NCBI RefSeq assembly: GCF_018603905.1
Contig: NZ_JAHFZZ010000043.1
Span: 1-59,832 of the forward strand
Length of the DNA stretch: 59,832 bases
From: Nonomuraea sp. NEAU-A123
Lineage (GTDB): Bacteria > Actinomycetota > Actinomycetes > Streptosporangiales > Streptosporangiaceae
Direction of reading: 5' to 3'
Numbering within the stretch: position 1 is the first letter of the stretch; every line of letters starts with the position of its first letter. Shown in pieces: positions 39,712 through 48,747 of the stretch. The notes beneath the pieces were generated by a model that worked only from the letters and a program-made list of their open reading frames with translations, searched no databases and was not told the DNA's origin. Made by a program: the position numbers and the translations under genes.

Positions 39712-40571
39712 ACAGGACCTGGTTCATCACCGGAGGCACACCCGGCGGGTTCGGCATGGCCTTCGCCGACGCGGCCCTGGAGTCCGGCGACCGCGTCGCC
39801 CTGACCGCCCGCAGGCCCGAGGAACTGCGCGACTGGGCCGAACCGCACGGCGACAGGGTGCTGGTGCTTCGGCTCGACGTCACCGACACCAAGCAGGTCC
39901 ACCAGGCCGTCGCCGCCGCCGAGGCGCACTTCGGCGGCATCGACGTCCTGGTCAACAACGCCGGACGCGGCTGGTACGGCTCGGTGGAGGGCATGGACGA
40001 CGCGGCCGTCAGGCAGCTGTTCGAACTGAACTTCTTCGCCGTGCTGACCGTGACCCGCGCCGTCCTGCCCGGCATGCGCGCCCGGCGCAGCGGCTGGATC
40101 ATCAACCTCTCGTCCGTCGCCGGGCTGAGAGGAGTGCTCGGCTTCGGCTATTACACCGCGGCCAAGCACGCCATAGAGGGCATGACCGATGTCCTGCGCC
40201 AGGAGGTGGCTCCCCTGGGCGTCAAGGTGCTGGCCGTGCAGCCGGGGGCCTTCCGTACCCATGCTTACGCCAGGTTCGCCGACGAGCCGGTGCGGGAGAG
40301 CATCGAGGACTACCGGCCGATGCTGGACAGCGTCCGCGCGGTCATGATCGAGCAGGACGGCAACCAGCCCGGAGACCCCCTCCAGGGCGCGCGGGCCGTC
40401 GTGGCCGCGATCAACCGGAACGACCCGCCCCACCGCCTCGTACTTGGGGGCGCCGGATACGACGCCGTGATCGGCGAGCTGGAGTCCATGCTCACCGAGA
40501 TCCGCGCCCACGAGAACGTCTCCCGCTCCGTGGACTTCCCCCAGGTCGATGACCCGTCACCCAGGACGTAG
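39708..40571 (+). CDS. short-chain dehydrogenase/reductase
   Basis: A 287-residue SDR with an unusual glycine-rich loop T-G-G-T-P-G-G-F-G, then L-D-V-T-D near 58, N-N-A-G near 85, the catalytic Ser in N-L-S-S-V-A-G and the Tyr/Lys pair in Y-Y-T-A-A-K near 150-155. Basic residues in the loop R-R-P-E-E suggest NADP(H). ATG 39708 overlaps the SnoaL stop codon. The divergent HxlR regulator points to an inducible redox response. Confidence 0.88.
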   Translation: MNRTWFITGGTPGGFGMAFADAALESGDRVALTARRPEELRDWAEPHGDRVLVLRLDVTDTKQVHQAVAAAEAHFGGIDVLVNNAGRGWYGSVEGMDDAAVRQLFELNFFAVLTVTRAVLPGMRARRSGWIINLSSVAGLRGVLGFGYYTAAKHAIEGMTDVLRQEVAPLGVKVLAVQPGAFRTHAYARFADEPVRESIEDYRPMLDSVRAVMIEQDGNQPGDPLQGARAVVAAINRNDPPHRLVLGGAGYDAVIGELESMLTEIRAHENVSRSVDFPQVDDPSPRT

Positions 40572-40841
40572 ATCGAGCCCGATCCCACGGCCAGGCAGGC
40601 GGATGTCGAGCCGAACCAACCACGGGCTCGCACGCATGGAGAAGCTGCAACGAATGCGCCGGTGGCCCTATCGGGGATTTTCCCCAGCCATGCGCACATG
40701 CCCCGCTGCTCGGCATGAACGTGGGCAGCGAGGGGTTCGCCCACGAGCGAATGCGGCTGCTACTGCAAGCTTGCGCCGCCGAGGACTCCTCCCCCGCTAC
40801 CGCTCCTGGGCCGTCTCGCCGCCGCCGAATCCGCTCCCCGG

Positions 40842-40994
40842 GTGCTCGCCCTGACCACGTTCGACCTCGACGAGTACCTGTTCGGCGCGCTGCGTGCAGG
40901 AACGGCCGGCTTCCTGCTCAAGGACAGCGACCCCGACCTGCTCATCACGGCCGTCCGCGAACTGCACCAGGGCAGAGGGTTGATCGACCCACAG
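40842..40994 (+). pseudogene. NarL/FixJ response regulator receiver fragment
   Basis: A 50-codon stretch reads V-L-A-L-T-T-F-D-L-D-E-Y, G-A-L-R-A-G-T-A-G-F-L-L-K-D, then V-R-E-L-H-Q-G-R-G. This is the second half of a CheY-like receiver with the conserved Thr and the K of the K-D pair. The phosphorylation site and LuxR-type HTH are missing. It lies just upstream of an integrase relic; 40572-40841 holds no gene. Confidence 0.6.
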
Positions 40995-41095
40995 GTTAAT
41001 GCCCTATTATCTACGGCGCGGCTGATCATGACCTGCGGCGATGTCTTCGGGCCGCGACGTGAAGCGGCCCCGTTATCTGTGGCAAGGGGGAAGCG

Positions 41096-41752
41096 GTGCC
41101 CGCCGTCGTACACCTACCGCTCGGGAAGACGTTCACCGTCCGGACCGCGGCCGACGTCTTCCTCGACTCGCTCGGCAACGCGAACACGATCCGCACCTAC
41201 GGGATCGGGGTGGGCAAGACCGCGATGCGCCTCGGCGAGGATCGGCCGCTGGCCTCCGTCGCCGACGATGAGGTCGGCGAGGCTCTGGAAGTGCTGTGGG
41301 GCACCGCTGCGGTCAACACCTGGAATGCCCGCCGCGCGTCGGTACTGTCCTGGCTGAGGTGGTGCCGCGAGCGCGGCTATGAGGCGCCGGTGATGCCAGC
41401 GTGGACCAAGCGGCTGACGGTTCCGGACTCCGAAACTCCGATCCGCTCGCGCATGGCCATCGACCGGATGATTGCCCGCCGGGAGGTGCATCTGAGGGAG
41501 AAGACTCTGTATCGGATGCTGTATGAGAGCGCCGGGCGGTCGGAAGAGATCTTGGGCGTGAACATCGAGGACCTGGACTTTGCAGGGCGCCGGTGTCAGG
41601 TCAAGGCAAAAGGTGCGCGGACTCAAGCCTGATGATGCTGATGGCCAAGTCGCGGCACAAGAAGCCGGAGAATCTGCGCCGCTACTTCAGGCCCTCCCCA
41701 GAAGCCATCGCCGAGTTCACCAGCCTGCTCGCGCCCGGCGACAGCGGGTGCT
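41096..41752 (+). pseudogene. tyrosine recombinase (integrase) with internal deletion
   Basis: GTG 41096 opens the N-terminal SAM-like DNA-binding domain (V-H-L-P-L-G-K-T-F-T-V-R-T-A-A-D near the start, W-G-T-A-A-V-N-T-W-N-A-R near 70) and the start of the catalytic domain up to V-E-D-L/I-E-D-L-D-F-A-G. The frame then ends at 41632. In a shifted frame the extreme C-terminus resumes: M-A-K-S-R-H-K-K-P-E-N-L-R-R-Y-F, which holds the nucleophilic tyrosine. The central R-...-H-x-x-R region is deleted, so the enzyme is dead. Confidence 0.7.
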
Positions 41753-42174
41753 GAGCGATGGGTGGGGCATCCTGGGTGACTGGTCCGGCGTCGGTACTGG
41801 TGGGCTCGTCTATTCGACTGTCGCGAGTTGTCGTCCATCCCTTTGGCCTAGTGGGTGACGCTGCGTGTTCCTGGTGCATTTGGATGGCAGTCGCCTTCCC
41901 GCACATAGTCCATTGACGTAGACGCCCTGCAACACCGCCGAGCAGAACGAACCACGCGTTGCCGCCACTGATGTCGCGGCGGTGAACTGATCTGCGTTCA
42001 GCCCTGGCTCGTGGCCAGGAGTTCGCGTCCGCGCTCCGGCGTGATCAGTCGTGCGGCCCTGTGGTCGGCCAGCAGGACGATCGGTGTGAGATGGTCCTCA
42101 TGCATGGGCTGAAGCGCCACCCCGTCCCGCTGCCCGGCTCGCCGTCGACCGTCGAGCCTGTGGCGATGGGTCGT
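41753..42174. other. stretch between integrase relic and hydrolase
   Basis: No complete gene. On the minus strand about 42 codons ending at 41998 look coding (H-E-D-H-L-T-P-I-V-L-L-A-D-H-R-A-A-R-L, then R-G-R-E-L-L) and seem to be the C-terminus of a lost protein I cannot name. Confidence 0.3.
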
Positions 42175-43521
42175 TCAGGAGCCCTTGACCAGTGTGAACG
42201 CGCCACGGGTCAGCCCCAGTTGCTCCGAGATCATCCGTGCCCCGTCGAACGGGATCTTCGGGTTGGTCGCCAGGGTCGTCACCACGAACGAGCGCCCGTC
42301 CGCCGTCCTGGCGAGGTGGCCCAGGTCGTGCACCCCGGGCTCCGACCCGCCCTTGAACCAGACGGACGGCCACTGTGCCTTGTCCAGCGCGAGCCCTGCG
42401 TCGTTGATCGACAGGGCCTCGCCGACGCGCTTGTCGGGCAGCTTCGACAGCCGCGCGAAGGCCTGGCACACCTGGGCGGGAGAGGCGTACCACTCGAGCG
42501 TGTCCAGCTCGCGCGGCGCGGTCCACCCGGCGATGCGGGACAGCGGCACTTCGGCGACCACCCTGTCCAGGTACGTCCGTTGCCCGGCCGTTCCGCGCGA
42601 CAGGTACTTCTTGGTGTGCCGCGGATAGTCGGCCCCCTTGAGCACGAACATCTCCCGGGTGGTGAGCAGGGGCGTGTTTCGCTTGTCGCGGGCGCCCCAG
42701 GCCCGCGCCGTGCGCTCGACGTACTTGCGGCCCGCCTTGTGGATGAGCAGGTCGGCGGCGGTGTTGTCGCTGATGGAGATCATCAGCTTGGCGGCTTCCA
42801 GTACTGACACCTTGCTGTTGTCCGGGCGGTTCTGCAGTTCGCCTGACCTCAGGCTCTTCAGCTCCGGTGTGATCGTGAGCTGGGTGTCCCATCCGAACGC
42901 CCCGCTCGCGATGCGCTCGGCCACGGCCCCCAGCACGTAGAGCTTGAACATGGAGCCGAGCGGCCGCGCCGTGCCGGGGGCGACGGCGTGCACGGGACGG
43001 CAGGTCCCGTCCTGGGTCACCTCGGCGGCGATGAAGCCCGCCTGCGGCGCGAGCTTGCTCAGCCGCTGGTCCAATTCCGCCCAGTCTTTGGGGGCTGGGG
43101 CGATGTGCTGGCTGAACCGCAGTCCGTCGATGAGGCCGACGCCGTTCGTCGACAGCGACAGGTTGAACAGGACACCGGCAGCCTCGACCGTGGCGATCAG
43201 CAGGGTGCTCTCCGACCTGGTGAGCTCCTGGAGCCGCATGCCCTTGAAAGCGGTCAGGGTCTGGTTGAGCTGGTCGGCGGGGAAGTCTTGGAGGAAGTCG
43301 AGGGCGAAGTGCTCCTTCAGCTCACTCTCCGGGATCGGCGGGCGGGTGGCCGCGTCGAGCAGCCAGCGTAACTGCTTGCCAGCGGGCGTGTCGGGGATCT
43401 CGGGAGCGGCGACGGCGACGGCCGTGGCCCGAACAGGCGCGGCCTGGCCCACGCAGACCGCCGTCATCGTTATCACGGCGGCCGCTGCTAGGAAACGGAT
43501 GGGCTTCAACGAAGTGATCAA
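42175..43521 (-). CDS. secreted class A beta-lactamase-like serine hydrolase (Cpe/LpqF type)
   Basis: A 448-residue exported protein. TTG 43521 is chosen because AAGGAG lies 8 bases upstream and places a signal peptide (K-P-I-R-F-L-A-A-A-A-V-I-T, cleavage after V-R-A near residue 32) at the N-terminus. An isomerase-like/Cpe N-terminal domain spans ~45-140. The catalytic fold carries S190-M-F-K193, S251-D-N253 and K-G-G near 399 in place of K-T-G. The architecture matches Mycobacterium LpqF and the Cpe (ORF12) esterase of clavulanate clusters. An esterase or peptidase role at the cell surface is more likely than true beta-lactamase activity. Confidence 0.8.
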   Translation of the reverse strand: MITSLKPIRFLAAAAVITMTAVCVGQAAPVRATAVAVAAPEIPDTPAGKQLRWLLDAATRPPIPESELKEHFALDFLQDFPADQLNQTLTAFKGMRLQELTRSESTLLIATVEAAGVLFNLSLSTNGVGLIDGLRFSQHIAPAPKDWAELDQRLSKLAPQAGFIAAEVTQDGTCRPVHAVAPGTARPLGSMFKLYVLGAVAERIASGAFGWDTQLTITPELKSLRSGELQNRPDNSKVSVLEAAKLMISISDNTAADLLIHKAGRKYVERTARAWGARDKRNTPLLTTREMFVLKGADYPRHTKKYLSRGTAGQRTYLDRVVAEVPLSRIAGWTAPRELDTLEWYASPAQVCQAFARLSKLPDKRVGEALSINDAGLALDKAQWPSVWFKGGSEPGVHDLGHLARTADGRSFVVTTLATNPKIPFDGARMISEQLGLTRGAFTLVKGS

Positions 43522-43927
43522 GATAAGGCTCCTTCTGATGAGGGTGGCGCCTCTTGGGCAATCGCGACAGGCGGCAGGCACCAACGGAGCCGCCGTTCTT
43601 GCTGGTGAGGACGGGCGTACACATATGCGGGTCAAGCTCTGGCCGATCGGCTGGCGCGCGGTCGTGTGCTTGGCGACGACGCGGCGCGCGGCGGGCAGGG
43701 CGTCTCCCGCCGGCTGGTAGAGGCTCCGGCATGGCGCTCTCCGTGCAGAGTCTGGCTCTCAGGTGGGGATGGCTATCCGCTGCGCTCCAGCCGGTCGAGT
43801 ATGAAAGAGACGGTCCCCGGGGCGCGACCTGTCGCCTTGACGATCTCCAGCACCCCGTGTGTGTCTAATTGGGCCATCAGGCCTCGATCACGTTCACGGT
43901 AGCGGGGTGATCCCCAGTCCCTGCGTC
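43522..43927. other. intergenic stretch with no assigned gene
   Basis: Holds the leader of the secreted hydrolase gene. On the minus strand a 34-codon frame starts near 43877 (M-A-Q-L-D-T-H-G-V-L-E-I-V-K). That peptide looks coding but is too short to place. No operator or terminator is evident. Confidence 0.3.
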
Positions 43928-44233
43928 TCAAGTGTGATGGGGTCCCTCCGTGATCTGCCGAAGTATGGACGTGTAGTCCTGGAAGGCGTTGCGCCCTTCG
44001 TCGGTCAGCGCCAGCCAGGTCCGGGGGCGTTTGCCGACGAAGCCTTTCGTCACCCGCACGTAGCCGGCCTTCTCCAGTGTGTTGATGTGCTTGGACAGCA
44101 GCGAGTCGCTGACCTCGATCGTGTCCCTCAAAAAGCCGAACTCGACCGTTTCCGCTGCCGCGAGCAGGGCCATGATGGACAGCCGCACCGGAGCGTGAAT
44201 GATCTCGTCGAGCGCGTGCCGGGGATGGCTCAC
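43928..44233 (-). CDS. winged-helix regulator (MarR/ArsR-like, HTH_34 type)
   Basis: A 101-residue DNA-binding protein. It has the pattern L-D-E-I-I-H-A-P-V-R-L-S-I-M-A-L-L, then F-G-F-L-R-D-T-I-E-V-S-D-S-L-L-S-K-H-I-N-T-L-E as the recognition helix, and a wing with R-P-R-T-W-L-A-L-T. GTG 44233 overlaps the stop codon of the membrane-protein gene upstream by four bases. The pair is a common actinobacterial two-gene module. Confidence 0.82.
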   Translation of the reverse strand: MSHPRHALDEIIHAPVRLSIMALLAAAETVEFGFLRDTIEVSDSLLSKHINTLEKAGYVRVTKGFVGKRPRTWLALTDEGRNAFQDYTSILRQITEGPHHT

Positions 44234-44673
44234 CGGTCCCCCGCAGCGCGGAAGATGCGCACCGCGCCATACAGCAGAGGGGCGTTCGCGATCAGCGCGA
44301 CCAGTACACCGGCCACCGCACGCAGGGGGCCCGGCTCCTGCGGGTGCAGGAACATGTTGTAGAGCGCCGCGACCACGGTCGTCCCCACGAACGCGTAGGT
44401 GACGGGGTACGCCAGCCGGGACAGCAGCCGGTCGTAGACCCGCTGGCGGGAGATGTAGATGAACCCGGCCACGGTAAGGGCGCCGAGCGCGAGATTGACG
44501 TAGATATTGACCGTTTTGGGGCCGAGCAGCGTGGCCAGCCAGCAGCCGGTGCTCCCGAGCCACATCCCCAGGAAGAAGTACGCGCCCCGTCGGCTGGCCT
44601 TCCGCACCGCACCCTGCGCGCGGTCCACTTCACGAAGTGCGGCATCAGCTGACATGTCATCATGTTCCGGCAT
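44230..44673 (-). CDS. four-helix membrane protein paired with the winged-helix regulator
   Basis: A 147-residue protein with helices near 30-50 (A-Y-F-F-L-G-M-W-L-G), 57-74, 88-108 and 115-140, and an acidic N-terminal tail. Family unknown to me, but such proteins often precede small HTH_34 regulators. GGAGG lies close upstream of ATG 44673. Upstream, ACTTGAAC and TTGAGT half-sites (about 44709-44730) may be the control region. Confidence 0.65.
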   Translation of the reverse strand: MPEHDDMSADAALREVDRAQGAVRKASRRGAYFFLGMWLGSTGCWLATLLGPKTVNIYVNLALGALTVAGFIYISRQRVYDRLLSRLAYPVTYAFVGTTVVAALYNMFLHPQEPGPLRAVAGVLVALIANAPLLYGAVRIFRAAGDR

Positions 44674-44824
44674 GTTTCCTCCTGCTCATTTATTTGCCTC
44701 TCAGGAGAGTACTCAACTAGCGTTCAAGTGTCTAGAGATGAATGGATAAGCCCAGATGGGACCGGCCGATCTATTAGCGGGCCTGGCCCGCCGCGGGGAG
44801 CGAGGTATGACACCCGCCCCACGT

Positions 44825-45076
44825 TCAACGCCTCGGCAGCGGGTGCGCCTGGGGTGATTGCGGCTGCTGCGTGAACTCGTGGAAGGGGCAAAGCCCGTCG
44901 GCGACATCGGCCACGTCGGTGAAGTCGATCTGGGGTAGGTCGGGGTCAAAGTCGTCGGGGCGCAGGCGCAGCACATCGGTCATGTTCAGCGCGGTATGGA
45001 AGATCACGCAGTTGGCCAGCAGAGAGTTGAATTTGATCATCTTCTCCTGCTCGGCCGGGGGGTGCCCGACCCCCAC
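44825..45076 (-). pseudogene. Tn3-family transposase, C-terminal fragment (second subfamily)
   Basis: Minus strand reads Q-E-K-M-I-K-F-N-S-L-L-A-N-C-V-I-F-H-T-A-L-N-M-T in the central helix typical of Tn3-type transposases (K-F-N-x-L-L-A-N near the end of the catalytic domain). It ends with a degraded tail P-D-L-P-Q-I-D-F-T-D, which corresponds to the terminal D-V-D-F-x-x-L. The catalytic residues are not included. 45077-45224 holds only the leader of the next operon. Confidence 0.55.
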
Positions 45077-45224
45077 CTGGCGGCGGCGATCGCCGAGCCG
45101 GCGTGGTGGTCATCCTGGTCCCTCTGATCGTCGTCGAAAGCAGGAATGGGCAAGGACGCGCGAGCTTTGGGGATCGTCCGCCCCCGCACAGGGCTGCTTA
45201 CGTAGACCTCAGAAAGGAAGGACC

Positions 45225-45755
45225 ATGACGAACCACCACCGCAGCGAGATCTCGCTGCACGTCAACGGCGTGACACACAGGTTGGGCGTCGACAATCGCA
45301 CGACGCTGCTGGACACGTTGCGCGAAAACCTCGGCCACACCGGACCCAAGAAGGGCTGCGACCACGGCCAGTGCGGCGCCTGCACCGTGCTGCTCGACGG
45401 CCGGCGCGTCGTGTCCTGCCTGACGCTGGCGGTGGCCGCCGAGGGCGCCGAGGTCACGACCGTCGAGGGCCTGGCCGGTGACGGCGAACTGCTGCCACTT
45501 CAGCAGGCCTTCATCCGGTTCGACGGCTTCCAATGCGGATACTGCACCTCGGGGCAGCTCTGCTCGGCCGTCGGCATGCTGGCCGAGCACGCGGCGGGCT
45601 GGCCCAGCTCGGTCACCGCCGACGTATCACCGGATGGCCCGACGCCGGTGCTGGACGCGGCCGAGGTGCGCGAGCGGATGAGCGGCAACCTGTGCCGCTG
45701 CGGCGCCTACCCGTCGATCGTGCGCGCGGTGCTGGAAACGGAGGCGGCGGGATGA
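45225..45755 (+). CDS. paoA: aldehyde/xanthine dehydrogenase-type 2Fe-2S subunit
   Basis: A 176-residue iron-sulfur subunit of a heterotrimeric molybdenum hydroxylase. The plant-type cluster is bound by Cys45, Cys50 and Cys53 in K-G-C-D-H-G-Q-C-G-A-C, plus Cys65. The second, helical cluster is bound by C-G-Y-C-T-S-G-Q near 105 and C-R-C-G-A-Y near 160. It lacks the Tat signal of E. coli PaoA, so it is probably cytoplasmic. ATG 45225 follows AAAGGAAGG. It overlaps the FAD subunit gene by four bases. Confidence 0.88.
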   Translation: MTNHHRSEISLHVNGVTHRLGVDNRTTLLDTLRENLGHTGPKKGCDHGQCGACTVLLDGRRVVSCLTLAVAAEGAEVTTVEGLAGDGELLPLQQAFIRFDGFQCGYCTSGQLCSAVGMLAEHAAGWPSSVTADVSPDGPTPVLDAAEVRERMSGNLCRCGAYPSIVRAVLETEAAG

Positions 45756-46696
45756 AGGAGTTCGCCTACCAGCGCGCGGCCGACATCCGTGACGCGCTGA
45801 TCGCGGGCGGCGGCGGAGCCCGCTACCTGGCCGGCGGCACGAACCTCGTCGATCTGATGAAGGAGGGGGTGGAGGCTCCCACGAGGCTGATCGATGTACG
45901 GCGGCTGCCGCTCGACGGCATCAGCGAGGCTGCGGACGGCGCTCTGGTCATCGGCGCCACGACGACCAACAGCGACCTCGCAGCCCATCCCGAGGTACGG
46001 CGGCGCTATCCCGCGCTGAGCCAGGCGGTGCTGGCCGGCGCGTCCGGCCAGCTACGCAACATGGCCACGGTGGGCGGCAACCTGCTGCAGCGGACCCGGT
46101 GCGCATACTTCGCCGCGCAGGAGTGCAACAAACGGGTCCCCGGTACCGGGTGTCCCGCGATCGCCGGGGCACACCACAACCACGCCATCCTCGGCTGGAC
46201 CCGAAGCTGCGTGGCCACGCATGCCTCCGATATGGCGGTGGCGCTGACGGCGTTCGACGCGATCGTGCGTTACGAGACACTCGACGGCGCCGGCGAGATC
46301 CCGCTGTCGGAGTTCTACCCGCCCGTCGGTGACACGCCGCACGTGGAGACGGCGCTGCCACCGGGAGCGTTGATCACCGCGGTCGTCCTGCCCGGAGCCG
46401 CGGCATCCCCGCGCTCGCGCTACCGGAAGGTCCGCGAACGCGCGTCCTACGCCTTCGCCACCGTCTCGATCGCGGCGGCCTTCACCGAGGGTTCGGTGCG
46501 GATCGCTCTGGGCGGGGTCGCCTCACGACCCTGGCGATGCCGTACGGCAGAGGCCTTTCTCCTGGACAGTCCCGGTAGCTTCCGGGCCGCCGCCGAGGCG
46601 GAGCTGTCGGCTGCCGAACCGTTGCCCGGCAACGGCTACAAGGTGACGCTGGCGCGTAATCTCATCGAGACCGTGCTGAAGGAGCTCCAGCCATGA
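45752..46696 (+). CDS. paoB: molybdenum hydroxylase FAD-binding subunit with extra 4Fe-4S motif
   Basis: A 314-residue CO-dehydrogenase-flavoprotein-type subunit. FAD contacts are Y-L-A-G-G-T-N-L near 25-32 and A-T-V-G-G-N near 105-110. Four cysteines in C117-A-Y-F ... C125-N-K-R, G-T-G-C134 and C153 match the additional 4Fe-4S site of PaoB/YagS, which sets this group apart from classical xanthine dehydrogenase. ATG 45752 overlaps the upstream stop (ATGA). It shuttles electrons from the molybdenum centre to the final acceptor. Confidence 0.88.
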   Translation: MKEFAYQRAADIRDALIAGGGGARYLAGGTNLVDLMKEGVEAPTRLIDVRRLPLDGISEAADGALVIGATTTNSDLAAHPEVRRRYPALSQAVLAGASGQLRNMATVGGNLLQRTRCAYFAAQECNKRVPGTGCPAIAGAHHNHAILGWTRSCVATHASDMAVALTAFDAIVRYETLDGAGEIPLSEFYPPVGDTPHVETALPPGALITAVVLPGAAASPRSRYRKVRERASYAFATVSIAAAFTEGSVRIALGGVASRPWRCRTAEAFLLDSPGSFRAAAEAELSAAEPLPGNGYKVTLARNLIETVLKELQP

Positions 46697-48747
46697 ACGC
46701 AGTAGGGGTCGCGCAGCCCAGGATCGAGGGCCCGGCCAAGGTCACCGGGGCTGCCCGCTACGCCGCCGACGTCCCGATCGAGGGCCTGGCCTTCGGAGCG
46801 GTCGTTCTGGCGACCGTGACCCGCGGCCGCATCCGAGACATCGACGTCGACGCGGTCCGGAACATGCCCGGCGTGCTGGGCGTGATCGACCATCGCAACG
46901 CGCCCCGCCTCAACCCGAAGGCGGGGGGATTCTTCGGCCCGGACGGCCAGCTGCAGCTGTTGCAGGATGAGATGATCCCCTTTGCCGGGCGGCCTGTCGC
47001 GCTCGTCGTGGCCGAGACCCTTGAGCAGGCTCAAGCGGCGGCTCACGTTCTGCCGGTGACCTATGACGAGGAGCCGCACGACACGAACTTCACCGCCGAT
47101 CACCCGGCGGGCCGCCCGGCGATGACGATCTTCGACGAGCCCGTGGACGTCGGTGACGTGGAGGCGGAACTGGCCGCGTCCTCGGTGGTGGTCGAGGAGC
47201 GCTACCGCACGCCCGAGGAATATCACAGCGCCATGGAGCCGCACTCGGCGACTGTGTGGTGGGATGGCGAGCGGCTGGAGGCCATCGACTCCAACCAGGG
47301 ACCGTTCGTCATCGCCGCCACCCTGGCCACGCTCTTCTCCCTGAGCCTGGAGAAGGTGCGCATCCGCACCGAGCACGTCGGCGGCGGGTTCGGGTCCAAG
47401 GGGCTGTGCGGGCCACAGCTGATCCTGGCCGCGATGGCCGCGCACCGATTCGGGCGGCCCGTGCGGGTCACGCTCACGCGTACCCAGGTGTTCCTGACCA
47501 CCGCGATGCGGCCGGCGACCGACCAGCTGATCCGGATCGGCGCTGACGCCGACGGGCGCCTGCGCGCGATCTGGCATGAGCCGGCTTTCGAGATCTCGCC
47601 GCTGGTGGAGTACATCGAGGGCTGTACGGAGCTGACCAAGACGCTCTACGCGGCGCGCGCGATCCGTACCCGGCTCACCGCGGTCCCGCTCGACATCCTG
47701 CCGCCGTACTCGATGCGAGGACCGGGCGCCGCGCCCGGATCGTTCGCCCTCGAATCCGCCATGGACGAACTGGCGGAACGGCTGGGCATTGATCCGCTCG
47801 AACTCCGGCTGCGCAACGAGCCGGCGGCCGGTCCGGTGTCCGGCCTGCCGTTCAGCAGCCGCAACCTGGTCGAGTGCCTGCGCGAGGGCGCCCACAGGTT
47901 CGGCTGGGGCACGCGTGATCATCGGCCGCGGCTACGACGGGAGGGATCCCTGCTGGTCGGCACCGGGCTGGCCGCCACTTCCTTCAGCGCCGGGGCCTTT
48001 CCCTCGTCGGCGACCATCACCGCTGAGGCGGACGGGACCTTCACGGTGGCCATCGGCGCCACCGACCTCGGCACCGGCGCTCGCACGGCGCTGACCGCGA
48101 TCGCCGCCGACGCGCTGGAGGCCGGCACGGAGCGGATTCGGCTCAGGATCTCCGACAGCGACCTCGGGCCCGCCTGGAGCGCGGGCGGATCCCGGGGAAC
48201 CACATCCTGGGCTTGGGCTATCACCGAGGCCGCGGAGAAGCTTCGCGGCCAGGAGTGGCGCGGGACGGTCACGATCGACACAACCCAGTCGCTCGGCGGC
48301 CTCCCGGGTCGTGAACGCCATGCCTACAGCGCCGTCTTCGCCGAAGTGACCGCCGACCCGGCGACGGGTGAGGTGCGTGTGCGCCGGCTGCTCGGGATGT
48401 TCGCCGTGGGCCGGGTGGTCAACCCGCTCCTGGCTCGTAGCCAAGTCATCGGCGGGATGATCGGCGGGCTCTCCATGGCCCTGCACGAGGAGGGCGTTCG
48501 CGATCCGGTTTCCGGTCGGCACGTCAACGCGGACTTCGCCGGCTACCACATCGCCGCGCACGCCGACGTGCCCGACATCGAAGCCGACTTCGTGCCCGAC
48601 CACGAGCCCGGCATCCCCGTAGGCGTCAAGGGCGCCGGTGAGATCGGCAACGTCGGTACGGCTGCCGCGATCGCGAATGCCGTCTGGCACGCCACCGGGG
48701 TCAGGCAGAGATCTCTGCCGATCCGTCTCGATCGCGTGCTGGAGTGA
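46693..48747 (+). CDS. paoC: molybdopterin-binding subunit of aldehyde/xanthine dehydrogenase-type enzyme
   Basis: A 684-residue large subunit, somewhat shorter than E. coli PaoC (732). Domain order is the Ald_Xan_dh_C hammerhead at ~15-120, then the molybdopterin-cytosine-dinucleotide domains. Motifs are V-G-G-G-F-G-S-K near 230, P-Y-S-M-R-G-P-G near 338 and the catalytic base Glu650 in K-G-A-G-E-I-G-N. ATG 46693 overlaps the FAD subunit stop codon. The three subunits would oxidise an aldehyde or N-heterocycle. The substrate cannot be told from sequence. Its last 47 bases overlap the convergent araC gene. Confidence 0.88.
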   Translation: MNAVGVAQPRIEGPAKVTGAARYAADVPIEGLAFGAVVLATVTRGRIRDIDVDAVRNMPGVLGVIDHRNAPRLNPKAGGFFGPDGQLQLLQDEMIPFAGRPVALVVAETLEQAQAAAHVLPVTYDEEPHDTNFTADHPAGRPAMTIFDEPVDVGDVEAELAASSVVVEERYRTPEEYHSAMEPHSATVWWDGERLEAIDSNQGPFVIAATLATLFSLSLEKVRIRTEHVGGGFGSKGLCGPQLILAAMAAHRFGRPVRVTLTRTQVFLTTAMRPATDQLIRIGADADGRLRAIWHEPAFEISPLVEYIEGCTELTKTLYAARAIRTRLTAVPLDILPPYSMRGPGAAPGSFALESAMDELAERLGIDPLELRLRNEPAAGPVSGLPFSSRNLVECLREGAHRFGWGTRDHRPRLRREGSLLVGTGLAATSFSAGAFPSSATITAEADGTFTVAIGATDLGTGARTALTAIAADALEAGTERIRLRISDSDLGPAWSAGGSRGTTSWAWAITEAAEKLRGQEWRGTVTIDTTQSLGGLPGRERHAYSAVFAEVTADPATGEVRVRRLLGMFAVGRVVNPLLARSQVIGGMIGGLSMALHEEGVRDPVSGRHVNADFAGYHIAAHADVPDIEADFVPDHEPGIPVGVKGAGEIGNVGTAAAIANAVWHATGVRQRSLPIRLDRVLE

